The notes below the pieces were generated by a model. The model worked only from the letters and a program-made list of their open reading frames with translations, was not told where the DNA came from and made no database searches. From Hirundichthys speculiger (lineage: Eukaryota; Chordata; Actinopteri; Beloniformes; Exocoetidae): 64,000 bases of DNA. The position numbers and the translations under genes are program-made. The stretch spans positions 571,501 to 635,500 of the forward strand of contig JAGFBZ010000369.1 of the NCBI GenBank assembly GCA_018398805.1, written 5' to 3'. This document shows positions 32,238 to 44,330 of this stretch, piece by piece; within the stretch, counting starts at the first letter, position 1, and each line of letters starts with the position of its first letter.

Positions 32238-35200
32238 CTGTGGAAACATCACATGCCATCAGACCACTCTGACAGAAAAAGGTTCCATTACTGAACATTA
32301 CTGAATGCATATATTAAGCTGTATGCTAGTTAATTTGACTTTTCTGTTAAAACCACTGTGAAAGCTTTATCAAATTCAACCCAACTAATATTTTATCACT
32401 CCCTTTGCATTAAATCTTAATTTCTATCAGACACTTACACTTTTCTCAGTAGCGTAATCTATAGCATCGAAGTACCGTATTGGCCTGAATATAGGACGAT
32501 ATTTCATTCAAAAAATCATATTCTCAAAAATGGGGGTTGTCTTAAAATCGAGGTCTAGACTTTTCTATTGTCGTTACACATCTTGTGCCACTAGATGGAG
32601 CCGCACCAAAGTAACCAGTTAGTGAATGGAGCGTCACAGTGAACGCATGTGAGTTGGATCTGATTAAAATGGAGGATCACGCGACCGACTCGAGCAAAGG
32701 GGTTAGAAAGTTTTGTTGCAGTCCAGAATTTGTTTTTTTACAGACTGACTTATAAATGTTGTTCTTGAAACCGAATATAACTCAACTTTGATGGTTATGC
32801 AGTTATTGACATCATTAATGCAATTATTAAACTACATGGTTGTTGCTTATTCACTGAGTCACAGCCTCAGATTTTAAGAGAGTACAGTTTATTAAATAGT
32901 ACTACACCTTGATCTTAAATAACATGGAAACCTGACATGCACCTTACCTTAAGTATGGTACCATACTTCCTAAAAAAGATTAAATCATTCAAATGTTTAA
33001 CAATACAGCAGAATGTTATATCTGTGATTTTTTATCGTAATTGCACAATAATACAATAATTGTACATGTTTTATGAATAACCTTATTGTTTTCATCATAT
33101 CTTTATTTTACAAAAATTATATTTGAAAAATAGGGGTTGTCTTATAATCAGAGTCGTCCTATATTCAGGCCAATACACTACGTGCCTTTTTCTTTTTTTT
33201 TTTTTTACAAACACAGCACATATTTTCTTACACGCACATTGCTTTCAGCTCAATTACAATTTTGTGTTTGGACATTAGCGTGACACAAAGGAACTTTTGC
33301 TTATCGATTGGCTAGTCCACTCTGGTGAGACCCCAGAGCAAAAGTAGATTAGTACTAAATATTAAAATAATAAAAAACATGAAAACTAAAGCAGCTACTC
33401 TGTCTCAAAGAAAATCTTAAATGAAGCATTTTCTTAAGTAAATCCAATTATTGCAAAATAAAAATAATTAATTATCCTGCAGAATATCCACATTTAATAA
33501 AGAATGCATCCTGTAAATTGGGATCTGATTGTAATAATAGGTTACTAGGCACAGCACTGAACTGTAAATCTAGTAATGGGTTTACTAAAACCCATCATTT
33601 TTCGTAGGTAATACTGGCTTCCATTTTTACCAACTTTACCAACAACTGTTCCATTGTCTCACTATCTTTTATCTTATAAAATGAAGAATTTTCAGTCATG
33701 TCGTAAAAATCTCATACTGTTGATGAATAAGTTGTATTTTATTTTGTTTATGGAAAAATGGAACATTCAAGAGTAGTAACTCTGTACAGACATCCATGTG
33801 CAATGCAGAACATGTTAAGTTCATCAGCTTTACCTACTACTGCATCATTAAATTCTAATTGCTCCTCACCATATCTCTTTAAGCTTTGTGTTGTGAGTAA
33901 GAGCCTCTGCTAGGTGTTGGATCCCATCCACGGAGAACTTATTACTGATTAACCTGTAGACAAATAAACACAGCTGGTGACTTTCTGACAATCATCATCC
34001 CATCAGCAGCATTGCAACTCCAACCCTGGTGACATGTGGTGAGTAAATATAGTGTGTCTGTGCTCACGCATGACTGTTTTTCTCACCAGAGGTGGCTTAG
34101 ATTCGTGTTAGCTTGAATCAGCCCAGCCAAGTGTGGCGCTGCATCATCATTCAGCTCATTGTGCACCAACCTTCAGGAGCACAAACAGACATGAGCTCCA
34201 AAAGAACTAAGCTTTAAACCAAGGTACTATCCTTAAAGCGTCTACTAAAATATGAAAACTTCATGTTCTGATGTAAATGCAATCTTCATACCAGAATATG
34301 TTAAGGACACTATTCTCTTTCAGTGCTTCTGCCAGGAACTTCCCTCCTTCTGATGTAATGCCGTTGGCTGACAGACTAGACCACAGAAAATGCAACACCG
34401 TTAGAGACAATTCGTTTGAATAAATCTTTCCATCTTTAATTTTTGTGATAATGACTGTGTCCGTCTCTGTCTCCCTCTTTCTCTCCTACCTGAGGTTGGT
34501 AAGCTTTGGGTGGTTCCTCAAAGCTTCAGCAAATGCTTCTGCACCCTGATCACCAATACTGTTCCCCCACATTCTAAAAATAAATAAATAAATAAAACAG
34601 ACATCAAAACTCTGCAAAAGGGGTGCATTACTGAGTATAGCCTGTTGTCCACTGTCCATCTTAAACAATCCTCTCTGATGTACTTACCCTACATCAAATA
34701 TTGAAGTGCTCTTCTGAATCGCACTGGCCAAATACCTCCCACCAACACTCGTAATCTTGTTTTTGCCAATCCTAAAGATGAAGTAATGATAGCCTAAATT
34801 GCAAATATCTACAACATAAAAAACGTCAGTGTTTGTAAATTCTATTTTTCATTGTACAAGTCATACTTGACAACTGCCAGCTTGGGGCATTCTTCAATGA
34901 TCCGAGCAACTAGCTTGGCTCCTACATCTGTAATGTGATTGTTGTACAGCCTGTAGACAGAAATACATTTTTTTGACAGATATCATTTGACATATGGCTC
35001 TAAACTTCTCTGACATGGTCTTTTCTGCCATAATAACTGGGTCGCTGTTAAAGTAGCTAGAACTGCATGTTTGTAAAGAAAAAAAGCAATGCCACTTAGA
35101 TGATGAATTCAATTCAGTTCACTTAAGCTTTATTCAACTTCTTGGCATGAAAGGTGCAAAGCATGACCCCGAGCAAAAACGAATGGGAGGAAGTAGTGGC

Positions 35201-38200
35201 AGATAACCTTTAAGTCAAACAGTAGCTATGTAAAAACACAGTATTGAAACAACTAACATCAAAAACTGTTTACTTACCCCAAAACCTCCACAACTTTGTG
35301 CTTGCACAGCTCCTCTGCCAGAACCTCAATGCTGCTGTCCGATAGGTTATTGACAGACAATCTGAAGGCAAGCCAAAACAAAATTAATCCAGTTATTTAT
35401 CAGACACAATTTATCAGACACATGTGTGTGTGTATATATATATGGCATTATACGGACATATCAAAACTGGTCTCTTCTTACACTCTTTCCAAATCAATAC
35501 TGCATCAGAGAATATGTTTTTTTTTTATTACTGAGGTAGATATGCCAGGCACTAACTAAGGCATATTTATTTTTGTCTGAACAAAAATTAGAGTTCGACC
35601 CCTGCTATGACTTACACTTTTCTTTTCTCTCGCTCGCTCTATGCTTGCTGGCTGCTGCACTGTTTGTAATCTACATAGGCAACCCGCCTTCCTTGGCTGG
35701 AGCAGCGCTACATGTGATGTAGCACGTCACACGTGGCGCCGCTAATAGTGACGTTGAACAAGAACGTAGTTTTACTCGAGTGAGCCATCTGCTGGGCCTG
35801 GAGGTCTGGGCCAAAACTCGATTAATGGCTTAATTAAACCGATTCAAATCGTATTTTTTTTTAAAAAATCGATTTAAATCAATTTTCTCAAAAATCACTG
35901 CACACCTAGTCATGAGTCTACTATCAGAAGAACAGCTAACAACAGTGGTGTGCATGGCGGGACAGTATGGATGAAAATCACTTGAACATTGCTGCACATC
36001 AGCAGTTTGATAAAGATCATGCTATCTGCAAGTCAAGCAAGAGGGGTGATAGTAAAATGACGGTAAAATAGTCGGGCTGGACAAGAACATACAACCATTC
36101 AGATATTTAATTCAGTTCAATCCCATTTTATTTGTATAGTGTCTATTACAATAAAAATTGTCTTTACGTGATTTTTCAGAGACCCAGACCATGACCCCCA
36201 AGCAAATATTATTAATTATAGCTAATATTATTAAATCTGAATAAAAGAAACAATGGCAAGTAAAAAAAAAAAAAAAAAAAAACTCCTCTAGTGGAAGAAA
36301 AAACTTTAAGCGAAACAGTAAATACGAAATAATAAGAAAAAGAAGGGATTAAAATTATAATTCCCTCACAACAGTCATTTTCTTACCTCACAACTTTCAT
36401 CTTGCAAAAGGTAGGTTTGAGCTGCTTCACCCCATAGTCGCTGATGTTGTTGTTATCCATGTCAAGACCCAGGCGTTTCTGACAGTGCTGCAATACAAAG
36501 TTTAAAGCGGTGCAGTCGCCTGAGTATACATTACAGTATCCCAACTTGATCAAGGGTTCTGTGATGCCTTTTGCTGTCATCTGAGCAATGGCTTTGCTTC
36601 CTGTCTCAAAGATGCACCTTATCATCCAAAGAAAGTTTGGCAAAACATGAATCTTTTTGCCCTCATTACTATTATAGTGAGGTAAACTCTGCAGATGGGA
36701 CTTGACACTAGTGGACAGGTATGACTTTAAAAGAGCCCGTTTTTTCTTTAATATAGAAGGATTTACCAGATGCCCCATCAGACCCATCTGAGTCTTTGAC
36801 AGCAGGCCACACAGGAACATATTAATGAAATGAAGATGATCATTACTTGCAAATGGGTTCCTTTCCCTGAGCTTTACAGAGCTGTTTATACAGAAAACTA
36901 AGCACTGACAGGATGGTTCTTTTTGCCTGCTGCACTCTGTGAAGAACTTGAGGATGGAGCTGGGACTGGCCTGCTCATCCAGTACAAGAGAAAATGCAGC
37001 CAAGAAAGACTGAAGGGTAATGTGGATGAATTCAAAGGTAGCAGGGCTTCCACTAGTATCATAGTCACTGATAGGTCTAAGAAATCCTAGGGCCAAGTCC
37101 TCCTCTGTAAGCCCACACTCATTGATCTCCTCTTGGGTGCAAATGAAACTACCTCTCTCCAAACCCTGAAGTGCCAGTTTAGCAAATGCAGCAAGAGATC
37201 TGAGGCCTGCTTTGAATGTATCTGAAGTGCAACGAATGCTTTTCTTCAGCAAAGAAGCAGCATATGATGCTGAGTGGCTGAGGAACACCTCAGAGAGCAG
37301 AAGAAAGATGTCAGTTAGTGTGATACAGCTTTCAGGCAGATGAAAACTATCATGAAATGTATGTAGATGCTTAAAACTCTTGAATATAATCCAGCAGAAG
37401 AGCGGGGTGGAACACAGACCGCAGAGATGGGGGCTAGCATCCAGCTGAACTGATACCAGGTCTCTGTGCTCCTGGTCCTTAAAGTGCAGATCAATGTATG
37501 TCTTCAGTTGATTGGGTGAGAACCCACGCAAAGACACCTTCTTTTTGATCACCCTGTTCTGGATCTCAATCCCTGTTCTGGCTGTCAGCACCTTCTTGGA
37601 GCCTTTGAGTAGTTTCCCACACAGCAAACTGATAAGCAACTGAAGGGGATTGGCTTTGTCCTCTGGTGAAACCATTTCAGGAACATTCATCAGGTCCACG
37701 TCCTCCTGAATCTCATCATAACCATCAAAGGTAAAAATAACCTTCTCAGGGAAGCGCAGGATATAATCAAAGACTTCATCATCTGGATCATGATCTGGAT
37801 AGCAACTGTATTTGAATAAAAGGTCTCTGAGGGAAATCTGTTCTGCGTCCTTGAAGATACTGAACATCCTACAGCGAAACTTGAAGAAGAAGATTGCATC
37901 TGCCTGCAGCTCCTTCTTGGACCAGAGATTCTGGAGTTGCTGTAATAGGATGGATTTTCCTACACCGGCATCCCCCATCACATAAATTATTTCTCCTTGG
38001 GGATTGAAAACAGCATTGTCTGCCAGGAGCTGGTCTACACTCTCTAAAAGGCCCAGACTTTCATTACAGTCGTTGAGTAGCTCCATGACAGTGTCAGTGT
38101 ACAGGTCCTCCAGTCGGGTCTCCTCTCGCTGGCCGTATGGACATGATGAAGTTGGTGTCCCTGCTCATCTCATGTCGCAGCTTCTCGCAGTACCTGGTAA

Positions 38201-41200
38201 CTTAAAGAATGTAAAGTGTCAAATTCTAGCAGATTTCCATTTTCATCAAAGTGATCATTCCAATCGAAAAACACATTTATGTAAATTCTATCAGGAAAAT
38301 CATTTTGGAGGGAAATGTGTAGGTATGCAATCATCAACCCATTAGACAGATTAAGTACTGAGCAGGCCGTATAAATAATTTATAAATATTTGGGCATTTG
38401 AGCAAAGATCACATCATTCCATGAACCAAACTCAGAAAAATTTGAAACATTTTCAGAAATGCAGTAAATAAATAAAAAGCTGTGTGATGCTATCATGTCC
38501 ATATGGACCAAAACCTCTGAGGACTTTTTACAACACCTTGTTGAATCGATGCCACAAAGAACTCAGGCAGTTCTGAAGGCAAAAGCGTCCACTTTATTAG
38601 GTGCACTTGCTGTTTTTTACATGTACCTAATGAAGTTGAGGTTCAGAATACATCATAGCACAGAAACGGCGCTTGTTAGAGTCACCATGGACCTCCTCAT
38701 GGCCTCAGACAATGGATTATTATCTGTACTTGTTCTACTTGATCTCAGTGCTGCTTTTGATACCGTTGATCACAGCCTTTTGCTGCATAGATTGGAGTAA
38801 ACAACTGGAATTAAAGGAACAGCGTTAGGCCGGTTTAAGTCATAGTTATCTGACAGGTTCCAGTTCGTCCATGTTGTGACATTTCTTCTGCACGGGCAAG
38901 GGTCTGTACCGGTCCATTGTGGTGAAGAGAGAGCTGAGCCAAAAGGCAAGGCTCTGTGTTTACCGGTCGATCTTTGTTCCAACCCTCACCTATGGTCATG
39001 AACTCTGGGTAGTGACCGAAAGAATGAGATCGTGGATACAAGCGGCGGAAATGAGTTTTCTCCGCAGGGTGGCTGGACTCTCCCTTCAAGATAAGGGGAG
39101 AAGTTGAGTCATTCGGGAGAGACTCAGAGTAGAGCCGCTGCTCCTTCACATCGAAAGGAGCCAGTTGAGGTGGTCCGGACGCCTCCCTGGAGCGGTGTTT
39201 TGGGCATGTCCAATTGGGAGAAGACCACTGGTCCACCGCTGGAGAGATTATGTCTCTCGGCTGGGAGCACCTCGGGATTGTCCCAGAGGAGCTGGTGAAA
39301 GCAGCCGAAGGGGAGGGAGGTCTGTGCCTCTCTGCTGAAGAGGTGCTGCCCCCGCGACCCGACTCCTGACCAAGAGGGAGCTAATGGATGGATGGATGGA
39401 TGTTAACCGACATTCTAACAGGAATTAGGAAAACTGAGCACATTATTGCTGTTATGCTGTTACTGTTGTTATTCATGCAAAGTAGCTGCATTTGCCAACT
39501 TTATGATAAATGCTACATTATGAAACATCTCTTATTCAAAAACACTCAGCCTCAAATAGGGTTAATGGTTAAAACAACTATTTAAAAAAAAAAGCACCTT
39601 GCTAATGGACCCCCTTCTGCCTTCAGAACTGCCTTAATCCTTTGTGGCATAGATTCAACAAGGTACTGGAGACATTCATCGGAGAGTTTGGTCTATATTG
39701 ACATGATAGCATCACGCAGTTGCTGCAGATTTGTCGACTTCACATCCATGATGCAAATCTCCCATTCCACCACATCCTAAAGGTGCTTTATTGGATTAAG
39801 ATCTGGTGACTGTGCACCCCATTTGAGTACAGTGAATTCATTATCATGTTTGAGAAAACAATCTGTGATGATTCGCCCTTTATGATATGGCGCGTTATCC
39901 TTCTGCAAGTAGCCATCAGAAGATGGGTACACTGTGGTGATAAAGGAATGGACATGGTCAGCAACAATACTCAGGAAGGCTGTAGCGTTGACACCATGCT
40001 CAATTTTCCGGAATGAATCATGAATCATGCTGACATGTACAGCTACATTACTGCTCAGTTTGATTGGAATATCTCTGAAATATTAGGTGTCATAAAAAAT
40101 GTGATTAGTGTCTGAAGTTTAAAACTGTCCCTGTATGTTTACAGTCAGACTGATATGAAACGGATAGGAATTAATGGGGGGTGGGTGGATGATGTTTGTG
40201 GGCGGTATGGACTTGATTGGACAAAGTTTGCCAGAATTATGATCATCCGTTACGGTTTCATATTTTGAATATCACAGAGTGGACAACTTCTGAATAGACC
40301 ATATAATCCAGTGTATGAAATGTTTGTTTTAGTAAAAGGCAACTGATCCTTTGACCTCACCTCCTTTGGACAAATGGGTGATTTTTAATGAATTTCTTTA
40401 CTTGTGTGTGACAAAACCATCTACTTTCTCTTTCACAGTGAATATCACTGGCACTGTTGGAGGTCTATCCACAAAATTTTCTACGGTGCATGACGACACT
40501 TATAAGTATATTCTGTACGCTTGTCGGGCTGATATGATGAAGCATGAAGAAGATAGTGGACATACTGTGACCACAATCATATTCATTTGACCAGATGGTG
40601 GCACTTTGCAGTTCATCCAAGATTGTCATATACACTTGTTCGTAGTGGAAGAATCATGAAATATATGGATTTTGGGGCAGACTGGACAATGCATGTGCAA
40701 GTTAGAACAACTTTTCTATTAATGGCGAGACATCGAACTTTGATAAAAAATATCCGCTATCACTGTCAGTCATCTTCATAGTCTTAACTAATGACAGACC
40801 GGGTTTGAGGTGTGTCGGCTCATCCCACGAGAAGCAGGGATGCCAAACGCAAAACATGAAATTTCCTGTTGCCAATATGTGGCGCTACCACCGTTCCTGA
40901 ATATTACAGGTTACAGGCAATCAGACAAGATGGAGTTAGCCTTCTTGATCAGCTGTTTGTTATAGAGTTCTTGACAAGTTTGTTGTGCCAACCCAATGAT
41001 TTTACTGCTTACACTCACAACCTTATTGAGCAGGTTTTTATCTTTGACTTTCAAAGATTGAAACCAACAAATAAAAGAAAAAGTAATTCAATAAAAGAAT
41101 GGTAAAACATCGTCATCAGGGAGGAATCAACCTGGAATTTAGAGAATTTTCGAAGACAAGAAAGGTGCTGCTGGCTTTTCTTATATATCGAGTCTATTTT

Positions 41201-44076
41201 TTTTACAAAAGACAATTTGTTGTCAATAATAGTGCTTAAATATGTATAGGACTCAACAATTTCAACTTCTTGACCCTCAATCACCTTATTACAGGAGAGG
41301 GCTGCACACGTCAGAAATCAATACACACATCCTTTGTCTTTAAGACATTCAAAGATAAAAGAGATTCCTTACACCATTTCAAAAAGTATTCAAACACAGA
41401 ACCATGTGAAGTCTCAGTACTATTCAGCAGGCTCACTATAACTGTCATCCGCAAACTTCAATTTAACCTCCTGACTACCAGGGAAAAAAATATTGCCCTA
41501 TCAGTATTTCTTTTAATTTCCCCAATTATTAGGGAGGCAGTGAGTATACTGTAAATATTTTTTTTTTTGAAAAAAAGTCTTTGTTTTAAAGATATTATGT
41601 GTCCATTACTAGGGCTGGGCCGATACGCTTTTGAGCCGATTTGATTTTCCTATGATTTTTGGGTCCCGATTCGATTTATATTGGTATTCTGACTAAACAA
41701 GTATTGCATTTCGATTTTACTAAGTATTGCAATCTTTATATTTCAATTATTGAAATAGAAAAACCATATAATAATAAATAATAACAATAATTATTATTTT
41801 CTTTTTTAGTTCTACCTATGTTTGGTGCCTACTTATGTTTTGGTGGTGGTGGTGGGGGGGACAGATAGGGATCAATATAAATCTGAGGGGGACATGTTCC
41901 TCATGTCCCCAGTGCCATCTGCGTCCTTGCTCATATCGAGCTCTCCTGCCCCATGCTTTTTATAAAAGTCCTTACGTTTGATTTGAAGTGGGGCAGTGGG
42001 GGAAAGAGTTCAGGCTCTGTGAAAGTACTCAGCTCGCTGCACTTCACCATTTTGTTGCGTGCATTTGCCATTCGGGTTACTATGGTGACACACGTGCTTC
42101 TATTTCTGGAAGTGTAGATGACAAAAGAGACTGGCGGAGCCCAGCGAGCGGAGTATTTCCACGGAGCCACCCGAACTCTTCACCCCACCATTAAAGAAAT
42201 AAAAATGGATTTTTGTACGAGAATCGATTTTTAAAAATCCCCAGAAAAAAAATCGCGATTAATACAAAAATCGATTTTTTTGGCCCAGGCCTATCCATTA
42301 CAGTGGACATCGGAAGGCCATACATGTGAAACTAAACCACGAAGACAATCAAACAATCTCAAAGAAAATATCTATCAAGATAAGAACTAAGACTGTTTCT
42401 GCAACAAAACAGAACATGAAGACTTAATTAATGATTGCCAGATCAAAAAAAGTGGAGAACTGCACGCGCTCCCAGTTGCTGAGTGTTTTCTGTAGAAACT
42501 CAGCATCTGGTCAGCCATGTCTACGCAACCCATGTTGCTGTTGTACTCTGCAATTGCCACTAGTCTCAACACCTTCTTTATTGAAAGCATTTTTTTGCAC
42601 ACATAAATGCTACAAAATAAGTTTATTTTTTGTTTACTGCTACCACATCCTGATGACGCAGTTCTATATCTGTCTGCATCAGCTGTAGCTTACAAATCAA
42701 GAGGCATGCACAGTCTGTACATATCATTTTTGTCATTGTACCCAAGATTAAGAAAATGCAAAGTGTGAGATGTTATAAACTTATGTGACTGCAGAAACTG
42801 TGCAGTGTATAGGAGCCCTTAAAGGAGCTCAGTTTGGCAGTGACCAGTTTACCAACTAGTGGTCTATAAGGTCGTTGGAGGGCTATAAGCGTCTACTTCT
42901 CTCTTGCAACCCTTCAAAGATGCTGTCATGAGAGGCTGACCATGTTACCCCTGCCTTGCCTCTTTAGTGGATTGTGCAAGCTGTTCTTAATATTCTTCTA
43001 ATGTTCTTCTTTTTCTAAAAGCATAGCCAAAATAACCTAGCAGTATATTAAATATTTAGGACAACCTTGAAAAACAAACCACCAAGTTATAATACTAAAA
43101 TGTTCAGTCTGTATAACAAAACCTAATGCAATTATTATTGTTATTATTATTATTATTGTTGTTGTTATTATTTCATAATATGTTATACTTTTATTTATAA
43201 TACAGATAGTCCCCTACTTATGAGCATTTGAGTTGAGAATTTTCTAACATACAATAAAGTAGTTCTGAACTCCTAATTGGCACTCAAGGATAATTTGCAT
43301 AAATTTTCAAGTCTGCCAATTATTCATTGCTGCCATCTAAGAAGAAGACAAATTTACAGAAGTCTTGCTATTAGCCTGAAGTGGGCGCCATCAACATCGG
43401 GTACTCCGACACTCAGGTCAGCATCAGAAATTCACTGAAAAACATTGCCTATATGTCCAACTCTAAATCTTTCTGAAACTAAAACTACAAATATCCAATG
43501 CTACGGTGGTGGATCTAAAATGGGGGCGGTCAGATGAGTAGAAACACACTTCAGTGACACAACATAATCTAATGAAGACTATTAAGTATAAAAGAGGATA
43601 ATTATATAACAGCATTAATGATTATATTACTTACTGGGATCTGTGTTAACCACTGTCATGTCTTTTGTGCCATTGCTTGGGCTGTAGTTGATTTCTTTCA
43701 GCCATGGCTGAAGGTCTATATATGCATCACAAACTTTATATATGATGAAAATCAAAGTATTCACTGGCCTCCTCCCCTTTGCATTGGACCAGCTCTAAAA
43801 TTTTGCACACCTGGAAAATAATGACAAATGACATTTGATTAGTTTTCTGCAGTTTATTTTCATATTACTGAGTGATGAAAAAAAAAAATCAAAATAAACC
43901 TTATCTGCTTTGGTGACAGTTTGCTGAACAATCTCAACTTCTTCTCTACAGAAGAAGCCCGAGGCCAACAGGTTATCCAAGAGGCACTGAATGCTCCTGA
44001 GCTTCGAAACCAGCAGCTCTCTGTCGTACGTTAGGATGTCAAGGCATGACATCTCGGCTTCCTTCGACTGACTCAT
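32165..44076 (-). CDS. nod1: NOD1, nucleotide-binding oligomerization domain protein 1 (frameshifted, one exon not found)
   Basis: NOD1 is a cytosolic receptor for diaminopimelate-type peptidoglycan fragments that signals through RIPK2 and NF-kB. Exons (- strand): 44076-43900 (CARD start), 38193-36387 (NACHT and following helical regions), LRR exons 35361-35278, 34950-34867, 34771-34688, 34573-34490, 34375-34292, 34170-34087, 33953-33870, and last exon 32237-32165. All LRR exons are 84 nt (28 residues), phase 1-to-1, with clean GT-AG. Family hallmarks are GDAGVGKS (Walker A), FTFDGYDE (Walker B) and LTARTGIE. Two defects: a +1 base in the NACHT exon near 38138, and no exon found for the second half of the CARD. 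It could be a pseudogene, or the sequence may have errors. Confidence 0.88.
32475..33178. mobile_element. TA-flanked MITE in last nod1 intron
   Basis: CCGTATTGGCCTGAATATAG at the left and CTATATTCAGGCCAATACAC at the right are inverted repeats flanked by TA. The next inner phrases (GGGGGTTGTCTTAAAATC and GGGGTTGTCTTATAATC) are repeated in the same orientation, which is unusual for a palindrome-type MITE. 704 bp, noncoding. Confidence 0.75.
33870..35361 (-). CDS. nod1: nod1 LRR exons (seven 84-nt exons)
   Basis: Seven exons, each encoding one leucine-rich repeat: [126 protein letters not shown]. All splice sites and phases agree. No lesion was seen here, in contrast to the NACHT exon. Confidence 0.92.
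36111..36318 (-). mobile_element. SINE 3' tail fragment (also 35107-35230)
   Basis: Inverted match to the tail of the SINE at 3220: TTTTATTTGTATAGTGTC, GACCC..GACCCCCAAGCAAATA, and a poly-A stretch where the element has T runs. A second, more decayed piece lies at 35107-35230. Both are in nod1 introns. Confidence 0.65.
36387..38193 (-). CDS. nod1: nod1 NACHT exon with a +1 frameshift
   Basis: Starts after TTACCAG and ends GTGAG|GTAAGA. Upstream of 38138 the frame reads [19 protein letters not shown]; downstream it reads [20 protein letters not shown]. Both are NOD1-like but in different frames, separated by one extra base. After the shift about 580 residues are uninterrupted: Walker A, Walker B, winged-helix region and the first LRR ([15 protein letters not shown]). 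Confidence 0.9.
38495..38645 (+). mobile_element. Tc1-like transposase C-terminal fragment
   Basis: Reads [20 protein letters not shown] then [11 protein letters not shown], the usual end of a Tc1-family transposase, followed by CTTTATTAGGTGCACTTGCT-type terminal sequence. Lies in the nod1 CARD-NACHT intron. Confidence 0.75.
38650..38872 (+). mobile_element. LINE reverse-transcriptase core fragment
   Basis: Reads [20 protein letters not shown] then [20 protein letters not shown], the conserved early palm motif of jockey/L2-type reverse transcriptases. It is truncated at both ends. Confidence 0.8.
38880..39400 (+). mobile_element. Second LINE fragment (RT C-terminal region)
   Basis: Reads [40 protein letters not shown] and, after a shift, [11 protein letters not shown] and [14 protein letters not shown]. 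This belongs to a different LINE family from the preceding fragment. It ends in TGGATGGATGGATG repeats. Confidence 0.75.
39587..40028 (-). mobile_element. Tc1-like transposase remnant
   Basis: Reads on - [20 protein letters not shown] then [15 protein letters not shown] and [20 protein letters not shown], the last two catalytic blocks (D...34-35 residues...E region). C-terminal sequence continues with a stop to the terminal repeat near 39590. Confidence 0.85.
40351..40650 (+). repeat. Dispersed repeat, related to 60398-60690
   Basis: Shares the phrase (T/G)AATA(T/G)CACTGGCAC, GGTC(T)ATCC and a GCTGATA(T/C)GATGA block with 60398-60690 in the same orientation. Both have a reading frame that ends in ATCATATTC plus a stop. 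The unit function is unknown; it is probably a transposon fragment. Confidence 0.5.
41083..41470 (-). mobile_element. LINE reverse-transcriptase remnant
   Basis: Reads on - from a KFADDS-like catalytic box (near 41455) through [20 protein letters not shown], a frameshifted [13 protein letters not shown] block, and [19 protein letters not shown] to [20 protein letters not shown]. It is a jockey/CR1-type RT with lesions. Confidence 0.75.
41610..42293. mobile_element. hAT MITE, TSD TCCATTAC
   Basis: Ends TAGGGCTGGGCCGATACG and TGGCCCAGGCCTA with an exact 8-bp duplication (41602-41609, 42294-42301). Subterminal AATCGATTTTT repeats. 684 bp, noncoding. Confidence 0.88.
42387..42602 (-). mobile_element. 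piggyBac-like transposase fragment
   Basis: Reads [20 protein letters not shown], which matches the YN..MGGVD..DQ...Y motif of PGBD/piggyBac transposases near their last catalytic Asp. The rest is missing. Confidence 0.7.
42605..43895. other. No exon recognised (nod1 CARD intron)
   Basis: I looked here on - for the second CARD exon and found no frame with CARD-like helices between good splice sites. A transposon-end-like CAGATAGTCCCCTACTTATG is at 43204, and an ATT microsatellite at 43131-43175. Confidence 0.4.
43900..44076 (-). CDS. nod1: nod1 first coding exon (CARD, first half)
   Basis: 59 codons from MSQSKEAEM to VTKADK, ending AAG|GTTTAT in phase 0. [20 protein letters not shown] matches the CARD helix-1/2 region of NOD1. 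An acceptor (poly-T then CACAG, 44099-44100) lies 23 bases upstream of the ATG, so a 5' noncoding exon precedes it. The longer open frame up to 44157 crosses that acceptor and is not used. Confidence 0.85.
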
Positions 44077-44330
44077 TATTATAATACAAAGGTCACCTCT
44101 GTGAAAAAAAAAAAAAAAAAAAAAAGACATAAAATAATGTGACTCATGACACAACATGTCACTTCCTTAACTTTCTGTGATTCCTTAATATATATAAGAC
44201 AAAAAGCTCTGAGGCTACAAGGCTACCAAATCCACAAAACAAGCAACTGCTCGTCGGGCTTGAAATTATGCTCTTAATGCTATTTGGGTATGTATGATTT
44301 AATAAAAATGTCAAAAATACAGCTTTTTAA

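Noticed and set aside
44077..44157. Earlier start for nod1 at 44157
   Set aside because: The extra residues are read through a poly-T splice acceptor; ATG at 44076 is the first start in the exon and matches the family.
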